Assembly: GCA_009760885.1 (NCBI GenBank) | Contig: CM019716.1 | Location: 1,803,501-1,867,500, forward strand | DNA: 64,000 bases | Direction of reading: 5' to 3' | Origin: Achatina immaculata | Taxonomy: Eukaryota > Mollusca > Gastropoda > Stylommatophora > Achatinidae | Part shown: positions 1 to 9,897 of the stretch, piece after piece | Layout of the letters: every line of letters starts with the position of its first letter | Numbering within the stretch: the stretch's first letter is position 1 | Notes under the pieces: generated by a model | Told to the model about the DNA's origin: nothing | Database searches by the model: none | What the model saw: only the letters and a program-made list of their open reading frames with translations | Position numbers and translations under genes: made by a program

Positions 1-139
1 AGAATTACCTGGGATTCGAACACGGACTCCGGTAGGACGAGCAGCCGTCTAGCCACGAGAGAACAGCTTACTATCGACTTAGCCAACTAGCACACCTGCT
101 CGTCCTACCGGAGTCCGTGTTCGAATCCCAGGTAATTCT
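1..139. repeat. Palindromic tRNA-related repeat (44-bp arms)
   Basis: Positions 1-44 and 96-139 are perfect reverse complements, separated by a 51-bp loop. Each arm contains a Pol III B-box-like motif (gttcgaatccc, read on + near 119-129 and on - near 11-21). The loop plus left arm, read on the - strand, looks like the body of a tRNA-derived SINE head, and a relative lies at 58196-58300. The left arm starts at base 1, so the palindrome may extend outside the window. Confidence 0.85.
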
Positions 140-362
140 CTTGTGATTTTTCTTTCTCTCACGTCTCACTAAAGTGCTTTGTCTATGATTTTTTCGAGGT
201 CTAATCCTACAAAATTTGTTCTCTTACCATTTTTTCAAACACAAAGACAATGACACAAGTATGTAAATCCGTTTACCTCGGAACAGCGTAACAGATGCAC
301 GGCAGAAGTCAAATAACGGGCGGAAAAGACAAAAGACAGCTTTCTGTAGCATGGAGAAGATA

Positions 363-790
363 CTAACAAATAAGAAGATGTCCCTAAAAGTGAGGAAAAG
401 AGTATATAGAACCAACATTACTATACGGTTGTGAAACATTGACAAATAACTAAAAATAACAAAGAAATTGGAAGCATCAGAGATGTGGTTTTGAAGAAAG
501 ATGCTGTAAATATCCTGGATATGCTGTGAAACAAATTGAAGAGATCTTTGCAGAAGTTTCAGAACAACGGAAGCTAGTTAAAATGATAAGAAAAAAGACA
601 GTCAAAATTTCTTCCTCAAATCATAAGAAGATTTAGGCTGAGAAACCTAGTGACGACTGGAAAATTCAAAGAAAAAGCTGGAGTATTAGGATAAGAGAAA
701 AGCAGACTAAGTGCTATGATAAATGAAAAACATTTGAGCTGATCGAAAAAAAACAAAAATCGCACACAAAGAAACATGATTAGCAAGGCT
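363..790 (+). mobile_element. Degenerate non-LTR (RTE-like) reverse transcriptase 3' fragment
   Basis: Frame-switching translation gives the C-terminal region of an RTE-type protein: MSLKVRKRVY, then LLYGCET, then KLEASEMWF, then EQRKLVKMIRKK. The order matches the region after the catalytic domain in the better copies at 6606-7752 and 33464-34297. Stops and frameshifts are frequent, so it is a dead fragment. The 5' and 3' limits are approximate. Confidence 0.55.
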
Positions 791-1373
791 ATCCGGCAAG
801 GCAAATCGTGTCATAAAAATTACGTGAACTTTTTATATCTTTACTCAAAGGGTTTTTGTGCATGAATGAAACTGTTTTGATGTTCTAATTCTGTAGTTCT
901 GAAGTTCTTTTCACCGAATGATTCATACGTAAACGCTCAGTTGATTAAGGAAAAAAAAAACTTCATTCATATTTATTTGTCACTTCGTCTGTCAAGTTAT
1001 CTTCATGATATCACACAATAATCTACATTTTAAAAAATACCGATAATAAAAAATCTTTAAAATGAATCAGTAAAACAAATATAAATATACACGTCTTCAC
1101 TCCCTGAAAAGATATAGGAAAGGGTTACGAAGCGATACATTTCTATACATGTTTTCTGCTTTTCTAAATCAATTTAAAGATGTACGCTGTTTTCTTGCAC
1201 CTGTTTTAAATGTTTGATCGGCCTGTATTGTACTGCATCATTTACTTATAGGACATCGATGCTTGCTTTAAAAGGAAATAAATGTTTCCTATATTCATGA
1301 CTGTGTATTTATATATTATGTATTGTGTTCATATATTATGTGTATTTATGTATTTATGCATGTTAGTGTATTT
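791..1373. other. AT-rich stretch with no gene seen
   Basis: I see no open frame with coding character, no repeat array and no recognisable transposon here. The sequence is AT-rich with short A and T runs. Confidence 0.5.
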
Positions 1374-1685
1374 ATGTCCAAAGGTTCAAAATCAGACTAC
1401 GGCGGCATTGCATTCAGAACAGTCCCATATATCCTCCACCGCATGCCGTCGCATCCATCCAAGAGTATGTTTGCAAACAGTGTACCAGAATATAGATTTA
1501 TAGAAAGAAAGTTAGATAAGCTTTCAGGGAAGGATAAAATGAAAGTTAGACAACTCATCTTAGAATGGGAAAGTCGGGATAAAAAGGGTTATGTTCCACA
1601 GAAATCAATAGCTTTTAAGTCAGATGCTTGCATATCTCGTGCCGGCCATGATTCACAGATAACGTATGACAAAGAAAAGTATTGA
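1374..1685 (+). CDS. Possible terminal coding exon, unrecognised protein
   Basis: An open frame of about 103 codons runs from an ATG at 1374 to a TGA at 1683-1685. Its composition is mixed and charged rather than low-complexity, with a likely helical stretch (RFIERKLDKLSGKDKMK) and no membrane segment. A T-rich tract followed by AG at 1382-1383 could instead be a splice acceptor, making this the last exon of a gene that begins upstream. No upstream exon was found. I do not recognise the family. It could also be part of an unknown transposon protein. Confidence 0.3.
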   Translation: MSKGSKSDYGGIAFRTVPYILHRMPSHPSKSMFANSVPEYRFIERKLDKLSGKDKMKVRQLILEWESRDKKGYVPQKSIAFKSDACISRAGHDSQITYDKEKY

Positions 1686-2157
1686 AACAGAAATCAGATT
1701 TTTCGAGTCAGCTGGAGTTTTGAGCTCATATATGATAAGTTAGGTTTGTGAGAGTAGCTTGTTGTTGTTGTTGTTGTTGTTGACTGAGTTAGAATGGGTT
1801 ACGAAGTTCAAGTTAGTTTGCTTTTGTTTAAGTGGAGATGTTTGGCAGTATTTCTCATCATGTAGAAGTTCCATTGCTTGTCCATTTTTTGGGCAAATTT
1901 TTACTACAGCGATTCTCAAGATGTAGACTGTTGTCGTGGCTGTCCTTTTTAGAGAAGGTAGATATTATTTACTGATTCAGTGAGTTGTGAGTGATGTGTT
2001 TTCCTTCCACTTGGGGAAGTGTAATGTGTCTTCCTATCTCTGTAAGTATGTGCTTTGGTTCCTTTTAATTGTATTTATACTCTCTGACTGAGATCATGCT
2101 TCCCATGGCAACCTGTATTGCCCGGAAGGTTATTTTTGTTTGTGCTCGTAAATTCTT
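1686..2157. other. Non-coding stretch with (TTG)n microsatellite
   Basis: The stretch holds a short (TTG)n tract near 1759-1781 and otherwise shows no gene, repeat array or transposon that I can recognise. Confidence 0.5.
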
Positions 2158-2159
2158 CC

Positions 2160-2665
2160 TGCTGTGTAGCAGCAGTTGATTATCTTCTCACTTCCTACCG
2201 TGTAGCAGCAGTTGATTATTTTCTCACTTCCTACCGTGTAGCAGCAGTTGATTGTCTTCTCACTTCCTACCGTGTAGCAGCAGTTGATTATCTTCTCACT
2301 TCCTACCGTGTAGCAGCAGTTGATTATCTTCTCACTTCCTGCCGTGTAGCAGCAGTTGATTATCTTCTCACTTCCTGCCGTGTAGCAGCAGCTGATTATC
2401 TTCTAACTTCCTATCGTGTAGCAGCAGTTGATTATCTTCTCACTTCCTACCGTGTAGCAGCAGTTGATTATCTTCTCACTTCCTATCGTGTAGCAGCAGT
2501 TGATTATCTTCTCACTTCCTATCGTGTAGCAGCAATTGATTATCTTCTCACTTCCTATCGTGTAGCAGCAGTTGATTATCTTCTCACTTCCTATCGTGTA
2601 GCAGCAGTTGATTATCTTCTCACTTCCTGCCGTGTAGCAGCAGTTGATTATTTTCTCATACCTCA
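2160..2665. repeat. 36-bp minisatellite, about 14 copies
   Basis: The unit begins gtgtagcagcagttgattat and recurs every 36 bp (for example at 2164 and 2200). Copies differ by a few substitutions such as ctacc/ctgcc/ctatc. Because 36 is divisible by three, long frames are open on both strands. That is a by-product of the repeat and not evidence of a protein. Confidence 0.95.
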
Positions 2666-2767
2666 TACAAGATTCATCCGCTGTTTTACTCAAAGTCCTT
2701 GTCTGCCTGGCATAAATGTTGATTTTGTTGGCTTTTCCCTTAACGTTAATTGTTAAGTCTTGTGTGG

Positions 2768-4135
2768 CTGCCAGACTCAGTCTTTGTTATAATGTTGTCT
2801 TAGTGTCGGGTGCCTGACTCAGTCTTTGTTATATTGTTATCCTAGTGTCGGGTGTCAGACTCAGTCTTTGTTATATTGTTATCCTAGTGTCGGGTGTCAG
2901 ACTCAGTCTTTGTTATATTGTTATCCTAGTGTCGGGTGCCAGACTCAGTCTTTGTTATATTGTTGTCCTAGTGTCGGGTGCCAGACTCAGTCTTTGTTAT
3001 ATTGTTGTCCTAGTGTCTGGTGCCAGACTCAGTCTTTGTTATATTGTTGTCCTAGTGTCGGGTGTCAGACTCAGTCTTTGTTATCAGTCTTTGTTATATT
3101 GTTGTCCTAGTGTCGGGTGTCAGACTCAGTCTTTGTTATATTGTTGTCCTAGTGTCGGGTGTCAGACTCAGTCTTTGTTATATTGTTGTCCTAGTGTCGG
3201 GTGTCAGACTCAGTCTTTGTTATATGTTATCCTAGTGTCGGGTGCCAGATTCAGTCTTTGTTATATTGTTATCCTAGTGTCGGGTGCCAGACTCAGTCTT
3301 TGTTATATTGTTGTCTTAGTGTCGGGTGTCAGACTCAGTCTTTGTTATATTGTTGTCCTAGTGTCGGGTGTCAGACTCAGTCTTTGTTATATTGTTGTCC
3401 TAGTGTCGGGTGTCAGACTCAGTCTTTGTTATATTGTTGTCCTAGTGTCGGGTGTCAGACTCAGTCTTTGTTATATTGTTATCCTAGTGTCGGGTGCCAG
3501 ATTCAGTCTTTGTTATATTGTTATCCTAGTGTCGGGTGCCAGACTCAGTCTTTGTTATATTGTTGTCTTAGTGTCGGGTGTCAGACTCAGTCTTTGTTAT
3601 ATTGTTGTCTTAGTGTCGGGTGCCAGACTCAGTCTTTGTTATATTGTTGTCCTAATGTCGGGTGCCAGACTGAGTCTTTGTTATATTGTTGTCCTAATGT
3701 CGGGTGCCAGACTTAGTCTTTGTTATATTGTTGTCCTAGTATCTGGTGCCAGACTGAGTCTTTGTTATATTGTTGTCCTAGTATCTGGTGCCAGACTGAG
3801 TCTTTGTTATATTGTTGTCCTAGTGTCGGGTGTCAGACACAGTCTTTGTTATATTGTTGTCTTAGTGTCGGGTGCCAGACTGAGTCTTTGTTATATTGTT
3901 ATCCTAGTGTCGGGTGCCAGACTCAGTCTTAGTTATATTATTGTCCTAATGTCGGGTGCCAGACTCAGTCTTTGTTATATTGTTGTCCTAGTGTCTGGTG
4001 CCAGACTCAGTCTTTGTTATAGTGTTGTCTTAGTGTCGAGTGCCAGACTCAGTCTTTGTTATAGTGTTGTCTTAGTGTCGGGTGCCAGACTCAGTCTTTG
4101 TTATATTGTTGCCCTAATGTCGGATGCCTGGGTCG
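2768..4135. repeat. 42-bp minisatellite, about 32 copies
   Basis: The unit begins agactcagtctttgttata and recurs every 42 bp. Variants alternate at gtgcc/gtgtc and atccta/gtccta/gtctta. A partial unit duplication sits near 3080-3095. The variant pattern at about 3225-3480 is repeated 252 bp (six units) further on, which indicates a higher-order repeat. Long open frames through the array are a consequence of its length being a multiple of three. Confidence 0.95.
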
Positions 4136-4249
4136 TGGACGTTCTTTGTGTATGATTAGGAAGTCATAGGTCAAGATAATACAACAGATCAGTCTGAATT
4201 CAATTAAGACATAACACTAGACAACTTACTTGGTTGAAGCAAGAATTCT

Positions 4250-4870
4250 ACTTTGTGTCACTGCCTGTCTCAGGCGTACAGACAAATTTTAATTTAGTTT
4301 GTGCCAATGAGTTGGGCACATATCTCTTATATAATATTTTGAATACTATTTTAACAGTTCCCATCAAGCGTTGGTTGTTTACGATGCGATTTCTGGCACA
4401 CAGATTTCCTGCCACCACTCTTAAATGTGTCATAGCTCCAGCAACTGCTTCACAGTGTGCTTCCATTCTCGCTCTTCATTTTCCTGCAGTCTTTCCAATA
4501 AGACTTTAGCAATGTCACCCTTGTCCAGTCTCAGCTTGCCTTTAATTTTAGCCTGTCCAGGGAGCCTGTCTGTCACTTCACTGCCATCCACTCCCTGCAT
4601 GTCCTGGACAATAAAACCACGTTAGGCTTGTCACGGTTGACTGATTTAACAGATGAACCCTTTCTTTTCGAAGCAATTTTTTTTTTCTCAATCTTACAAA
4701 GCATTCACTGTTTATTCGTCACAATGACGCCATGAACTACTTCATGAACAACTAACCAGTCCACTGCCGACGACACAGCCTGTTTCCCTTCGCCATGCTT
4801 GATATGGTGGCTTCAAAGGCTCCCGAACCCTGTGCCACTACTCCTTCATTGCGGCAGGCAACAGAACCCC
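4250..4870 (-). mobile_element. Degenerate RNase H domain fragment (copy A)
   Basis: Read on the - strand with frameshifts, this region carries RNase H landmarks. First comes AVSSAVDWLVVHEVVHG followed by VIVTN, where the usual TDS catalytic triplet has become TNK. Then comes FYCPGHAG, the histidine loop, then TDRLPGQAKIKG, then KLRLDKGDIAKVLLERL. A stop and an A-run break the frame. A diverged sister copy lies at 29890-30680. The parent is probably a retrotransposon, because RNase H domains of this kind occur in LINE and LTR polyproteins. No reverse transcriptase is attached here. Confidence 0.65.
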
Positions 4871-5059
4871 AGCCACTTCTGCTGTTCCGAGACACTCAGC
4901 CATGTGTATATATTTAAGCACTCATGCAGACAAGTTTACACAGTAAAGCTGTGAAAAGTCAAAGCAGAACAAAACAAAACAAAACGTTGTCTGTAATGTC
5001 TTAGAGTCACTTAACGAAATGATGTAACAACATTTTCCTTGACTTCACGGCACACTAGA

Positions 5060-5215
5060 GACAGATGCGGTCAGCATCACGCCTTTTCTTCCCGAGCTTC
5101 TGAAGGAGTCAAGTACCCATTTCTACAGCCGAGTGACTGCCTCTAGCCAGAGCACCAACATCTGCATGAGAGACAAGCGCTCTATCCACTACGCCATTCA
5201 GGAGCCGAGCGAAAG
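5060..5215 (-). mobile_element. tRNA-derived SINE fragment
   Basis: On the - strand a tRNA-like head (near 5175-5205) is followed by a central block, ctgtagaaatgggtacttg. The block matches the middle of the SINEs at 23764, 42520, 44596 and 50490. The 3' tail is missing. Confidence 0.55.
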
Positions 5216-5551
5216 GTAAGTTTAACGATAATATTGCAGGATCGCACGTTGCTATGGGAACAAAATTAATTTACAAGAAGATTGCTGGAGATGTACGAGT
5301 ACACTAGGACTCCCAACAGAGCACACACATGCAGTTGTCACAGAAAAAAAAAAAAAACTAGAGTCCACGTATCATTGCCAGATCAATTCATTCACGCATC
5401 AGTTACCGAACATACTGTCACTTATTACTTCAGCTGTCACTTTTTTCAATGTATATGATGCAGGCCCCTGAGTTTTAGGCCAAATACTCACGAATAGCAA
5501 CAGCTTGTACAACTGACACACAATGGTAGTGGCCGCCATGCATCTCTCTCT

Positions 5552-5612
<61 letters not shown>

Positions 5613-6429
5613 TGACGTCATACTTCCTCCAATCGTTCACAGTCACTCAACACGTTCCCCTTACACATGTGACAAGATCTTGTAACTATAGCAGTTCATT
5701 TCCTTACAGTCTTTAGGTAAAAGTTTGTTGTCAGGTTCTCCATCCATCCATCCATCCATCCATCCATCCATGTCCTTGGTAGGCGATCAGCTAAACAATC
5801 ATAGCCCATTACGAATTGTGGCTTCTTGCAGGGCAGTGCAAATTCTCTCCACCTCACACGGTCTGCCACCAGCCTTTCTATCGTGCCCCAGCTTCATGCT
5901 TCTAATTATTTCTGCTTCCACAGTTCTCCGCCAGGTAGCCTTGGGTCGTCTTTCCTCACCCCCTCCCCCTTGGGTGTCCGCCCCATGGCTGTTTTAGCGG
6001 TGCTGCTGGGGTCTTTTCGGAGCACATAACTAACTCATGTCCAGGACTCTTTTTTTTTATATTATTAAATGCATATCTTCTAGTTCACACTGAGCAAGTA
6101 GGTCTCTATTATCTATTGTCTGTGGTCGGTAAATATTCAAAATCTTTCTGAGGCAGGTTGTGTGGGATGAGAATCATTTGCCCAGTTCCTTTTCAGTTGT
6201 TCTCCAGCTTCTGCTCCGTGGAGGAATTTGGATAACACATGACTACGGTACAGCTTCCCTGACGATAGCCAATCACTATTCTTTGTTGAGATTTTGCATT
6301 TTTCATTCGGTTTTTTCTGGCCGCCCAAGGACTATGCTGACATTGCCTCAATAACATCAATCTCATCTGTTTGTTTACCACGTAACTTTCGCCTGTTGTG
6401 TCTGTTTATCGCCTAAACTTCTTCCGTTT
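5216..6429. other. Intergenic stretch with CT and CATC microsatellites
   Basis: A (TC)n-rich tract lies at about 5545-5604 and a (CATC)n tract at about 5741-5771. Open frames here are short and lack coding character. I see no gene. Confidence 0.5.
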
Positions 6430-6605
6430 CACCTTTTTTTTTTTTGGTTTGTTTGTTGGCTAAGCCCCCTCTTCTGTTTCATCTGTTTGTTTGTTGGATA
6501 AGCCCTCTTCTGTTCCACCTGTTTACTGGATAAGAGTTGTACAGTTTTATCCGTTTGTTTGTTGGCGAACCCCTCTTCTATTTCATCTGTTTATTGGATA
6601 AGCCT
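6430..6605. repeat. Degenerate tandem array, left half
   Basis: Loose repeats containing gttggataagccctcttctg and tttcatctgttt occur here. The same motif resumes at about 8270-8425, on the far side of the RTE copy and 44-bp array. The intervening DNA therefore probably landed inside this array. Confidence 0.6.
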
Positions 6606-7752
6606 TAATTTAAGCATACAAAAGACAGAGACTATGGTTGTATCTAAGAAACAGAATCCACCAACATGCAGTATCAAATTAAACGGAACTATTTTAAAGC
6701 GACTCACGGGCAGGAAAACAAAATATACCACAGGATGCCTGAAATCGAAAGAAGGTAAAATGTTAATGGGAAAAGTAGACATTGTGGACAGGTGGGCAGA
6801 GTATATCGGTGAGCTATATGGAGGAGAAAGACCAGAATTAACACCAGATACTGAAAACTCTGATGGATCGCCAATACTTGAAGATGAAATCATAGATGCC
6901 ATCAAACACATGAAGAAAATAAAAGCGACTGGGCCTGATAATATGAGAAGAACAAGGAAAAAGATAAAAATGGAAATAGCAGATGAACAGTTTGGATTTG
7001 TTGAAAGAAAGGGAACACACAATGCCATTTATGCTTTACGAACACTAACAGAAAGAGCTTTAGAAGTACAGAAAGATCTCTACTTATGCTTCATTGATTA
7101 CACCAAGGCATTTGAAATTATTAAAATGCTTGAAGACATCAATATAGACGGCAAAGACCTGAGGATTGTAAAACATCTATACTGGCAGCAAGAAGCAGCA
7201 GTTCGAGTTGAAAATAGAATTGGAAAATATCAACCTATAAAACAAGGGGTGCGACAAGGATGTGTACTATCTCCAGACCTTTTTTCTCTGTATAGCGAGA
7301 ATATTCTAAGAACAATCATCACAGAACCAGGCATAAAAATTGGAGGATACAATATTAACAACCTTCGGTATGCTGACGACACAGTACTGATAGCTGAGAA
7401 CCAACAAGACCTGCAAAATCTCATGGATAAAGTCGCCAAAGAAAGTGAACAGAAAGACCTTACTTTGAACATCAAAAAGACAGAGACTATGGTTATATCT
7501 AAGAAACAGAATCCACCAGCATGCAGTATTAAATTAAACGGAACTATTCTAAAGCAGGTGCAGAAATTCAAACACCTTGGAGCAGTAATAACTTCAGATG
7601 GGAAATGCAAAACAGAAATTAGGAACAGAATAGGCCAAGCAAAGACTGCATTTCAGAGAATGAGAAACATATTAGCTAACACATCTTTATCAATGAATGT
7701 TACAAAACGAGTCCTAAAATGCTATATTGAACCTATCTTGTTATATGGAAGT
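6606..7752 (+). mobile_element. Rearranged RTE-like LINE fragment with open reverse transcriptase frame (RTE-1 family)
   Basis: A single open frame of about 400 codons runs through here. It contains the endonuclease-RT linker ([14 protein letters not shown]), then [20 protein letters not shown], then [16 protein letters not shown], and an intact catalytic YADD ([12 protein letters not shown], near 7367). After that come VISKKQNPP and the C-terminal part up to LLYGSE. By comparison with the usual motif order of such proteins, RT motifs 1-2 are missing after GPDNM and a few residues are missing after KAFE. The first 98 bp (6606-6703) are a second copy of 7463-7557. The endonuclease domain is absent. 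The element stops where a 44-bp minisatellite begins. It is RTE-like by its motifs, but I cannot assign the exact clade. Confidence 0.85.
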
Positions 7753-8092
7753 GAATGGACAATGTGCATATATAGAGATTGATGAAGAGAGGGAGTGGAT
7801 AGACAATGTGAATATATAGAGATTGATAAAGAGGGGAAGTGGATGGACAATGTGCATATATAGAGATTGATAAAGAGGGGAAGTGGATGGACAATGTGCA
7901 TATATAGAGATTGATAAAGAGGGGAAGTGGATGGACAATGTGCATATATAGAGATTGATAAAGAGGGGAAGTGGATGGACAATGTGCATATATAGAGATT
8001 GATAAAGAGGGGAAGTGGATGGACAATGTGCATATATAGAGATTGATAAAGAGGGGAAGTGGATGGACAATGTGCATGTACAGAGATTGTTG
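7749..8092. repeat. 44-bp minisatellite, 8 copies
   Basis: Units start at 7749, 7793, 7837, 7881, 7925, 7969, 8013 and 8057, each containing ggatggacaatgtgcatata. The first unit is continuous with the RTE sequence at ggaagtgaat. The unit is not a multiple of three and contains no - strand stop, so overlapping shadow frames open on that strand. Confidence 0.95.
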
Positions 8093-8269
8093 AGGCTGGG
8101 ACAGAGCAAAGGTTGCTGGAAGAGAATCTGAACTAAGAGAACTAACCGTAAAATAAACAAGCAACATTTGATGGGGACTATTACTAGACAGACTCCTGGG
8201 ATGATGTTGGTGTATGCTACGGAGTATGTATGGGCATATCCTGAAAGCAATGATGCCGAATTCTGAATT

Positions 8270-8425
8270 CTGTTTATTGCCTTTCTTTTTTGTTTCATCT
8301 GTTTATTTATTAACTAAGCCCTCTTCTGCTTGCTTATTGCCTTTCTCTTCTGTTTCATCTTTCTGTACATTGACTAAGCCTGCCAGTGGTTTATTTGTTT
8401 ATTGTTTAAATCTCACTACCACATT
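8270..8425. repeat. Degenerate tandem array, right half
   Basis: These repeats (tgtttcatctgtttattt, actaagccctcttctg) match the left half at 6430-6605. They appear to be the other side of a split array. Confidence 0.55.
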
Positions 8426-8655
8426 CGCTATGATAATGAGATACATAAAAACATATGAAATAAAAAAATAAAATAAATAGGAGCTGCCTCTTTCCTTCTC
8501 TTTGATAAACAAGGACGTTTACGAGTAAATATTAATTTACGATAAAGTCATCGGCAGGCGCACTTCAGTGAGTGGTGGAACTGGAGGCGGAGCACGTATG
8601 GGAATGCCCGGAGTGCGGGAATGTTAGTCTCTGATTTCAGATTTACAACAAAGAA

Positions 8656-8892
8656 TTATCTGTCAAAACAGTAAGACAGTCGTTGTCCTGCCATCTGTCA
8701 AAACAGTAAGACAGTCGTTGTTCTGCCATCTGTCAAAACAGTAAGACAGTCGTTGTCCTGCCATCTGTCAAAACAGTAAGACAGTCGTTGTCCTGCCATC
8801 TGTCAAAACAGTAAGACAGTCGTTGTCCTGCCATCTGTCAAAACAGCAAGACAGTCGTTCTCCTACCATCTGTCAAAACAGCAAGACAGTCT
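8656..8892. repeat. 35-bp minisatellite, about 6.5 copies
   Basis: The unit atctgtcaaaacagtaagac recurs every 35 bp from 8658. Copies are nearly identical and there are no unique spacers. Confidence 0.93.
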
Positions 8893-8992
8893 CTGAAAGA
8901 CAGATGCTTTTAGTGGATCCATTGTTTTGCTTTTCTTGAGGAAAAAAAATGTTGGTCTTTTCATGTTGTTTTTTTCATTTTGTCCCACTTGA

Positions 8993-9345
8993 CTGTAAAT
9001 GCTACAGAAGAGTTCTTCAAATATATAGACGCAAAAAGGAACGAATATATCCACACTACAAGAACTTAATATTGAAGAAGGTTGGCTAGTAAAGAGGATT
9101 AAACAAAGAAAACTTAAATATTTTGAACATATTAAAAACCATGAGAAATCAGAGAAGACCTTTCTTGGAAGGGTACATAATAGAAAGATAGGAAGACCAA
9201 CGCGAAGATGACTGTAATACATCGTTGATGATCTGCGAATGGATACATCAGCAGCAGGATATCTTGCTTACAACCTAGAGGCCCACAGGAGAGCTGTTAG
9301 AGAGTCAAAGTTCTGCAAGGGACATGCAAATGACTGGCTGACTTC
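8993..9345 (+). mobile_element. RTE-like LINE 3' end (RTE-2 family)
   Basis: The sequence aligns closely with 46384-46740: tgtaaatgctacagaagagt, then a degenerate frame with KRIKQRKLKYF, then aagttctgcaagggacatgc, and a ctggctgac tail. It is a 5'-truncated 3' end, broken by stops. Confidence 0.8.
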
Positions 9346-9756
9346 TCTTCTCTTTCTTTCTTCATTGTAAAAATGCACCACACACCTCCTCTTACCTACT
9401 CTTAGCACATGCCTGCTTACAGCGAAGAATCTGATAATGAGGGAAATAGATTCTCTCTCTCTCTCCCCCCCCCCCTCCCAAATCCAATCAGACTTTATCT
9501 ATTATTAAAAAGATCAAGCGTGATCCACACCAAGTCAAATGATAGGCGAAATAACTCTTGCAGATACTTTCAGTCAGTCTTTAGTTTGTGATTATGTCCT
9601 CTTGATGTTTGTTTTGAAGCAGTAAAATTTGAATTGTGAAAAAGATTTCAAGTGAAATGTTGTAAAACTAATAATTCTATAAATGAAAAAAAATTAATGT
9701 AATATCTGCGTTACTTCCTATTACGATTTATTATTAGAAAATATATGTAGTACCAC
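9346..9756. other. Stretch upstream of H2A.Z, no gene seen
   Basis: It contains a CT/C-rich run near 9451-9478 and is otherwise AT-rich, without coding character. Confidence 0.5.
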
Positions 9757-9841
9757 GAAAGCGCGCAAAGTTTAAGATGCTTTGTTGTGATTGGTCAGAC
9801 TAGCCACGTGACACTCTGAACTGACGCTTTGACCTGGGCGG
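9757..9841 (+). promoter_or_regulatory. Probable H2A.Z promoter motifs
   Basis: Upstream of the H2A.Z start lie a near-palindromic E2F-like site (gaaagcgcgcaaag, 9757-9770), an inverted CCAAT box (attgg, 9790-9794), an E-box (cacgtg, 9805-9810) and a GC box (gggcgg, 9836-9841). CCAAT and GC boxes are usual in replication-independent histone promoters. I did not see a clear TATA box. The transcription start is not determined. Confidence 0.55.
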
Positions 9842-9897
9842 AACATTCATTCCCTGGCTGTTTGCTGATTGTTTGAGCCTGCGAATTCCCTAACAAG

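Noticed and set aside
1..139. A functional tRNA gene.
   Set aside because: The B box and tRNA-like body are present, but I could not form an acceptor stem or a standard anticodon arm, and the head is duplicated in inverted form. A SINE-type origin fits better.
2118..4155. Long open frames (up to 436 codons) with 12- and 14-residue repeats.
   Set aside because: Repeat units of 36 and 42 bp are multiples of three, so frames stay open in several phases and on both strands. There is no other sign of coding.
7722..8298. Three overlapping - strand frames with IHFPSLSISIY repeats.
   Set aside because: They are shadows of the 44-bp array, whose unit lacks - strand stops in every phase.
8656..8892. 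Regular 35-bp repeats resembling a CRISPR array.
   Set aside because: Adjacent units are nearly identical over their full length, so there are no unique spacers. The context is animal DNA.
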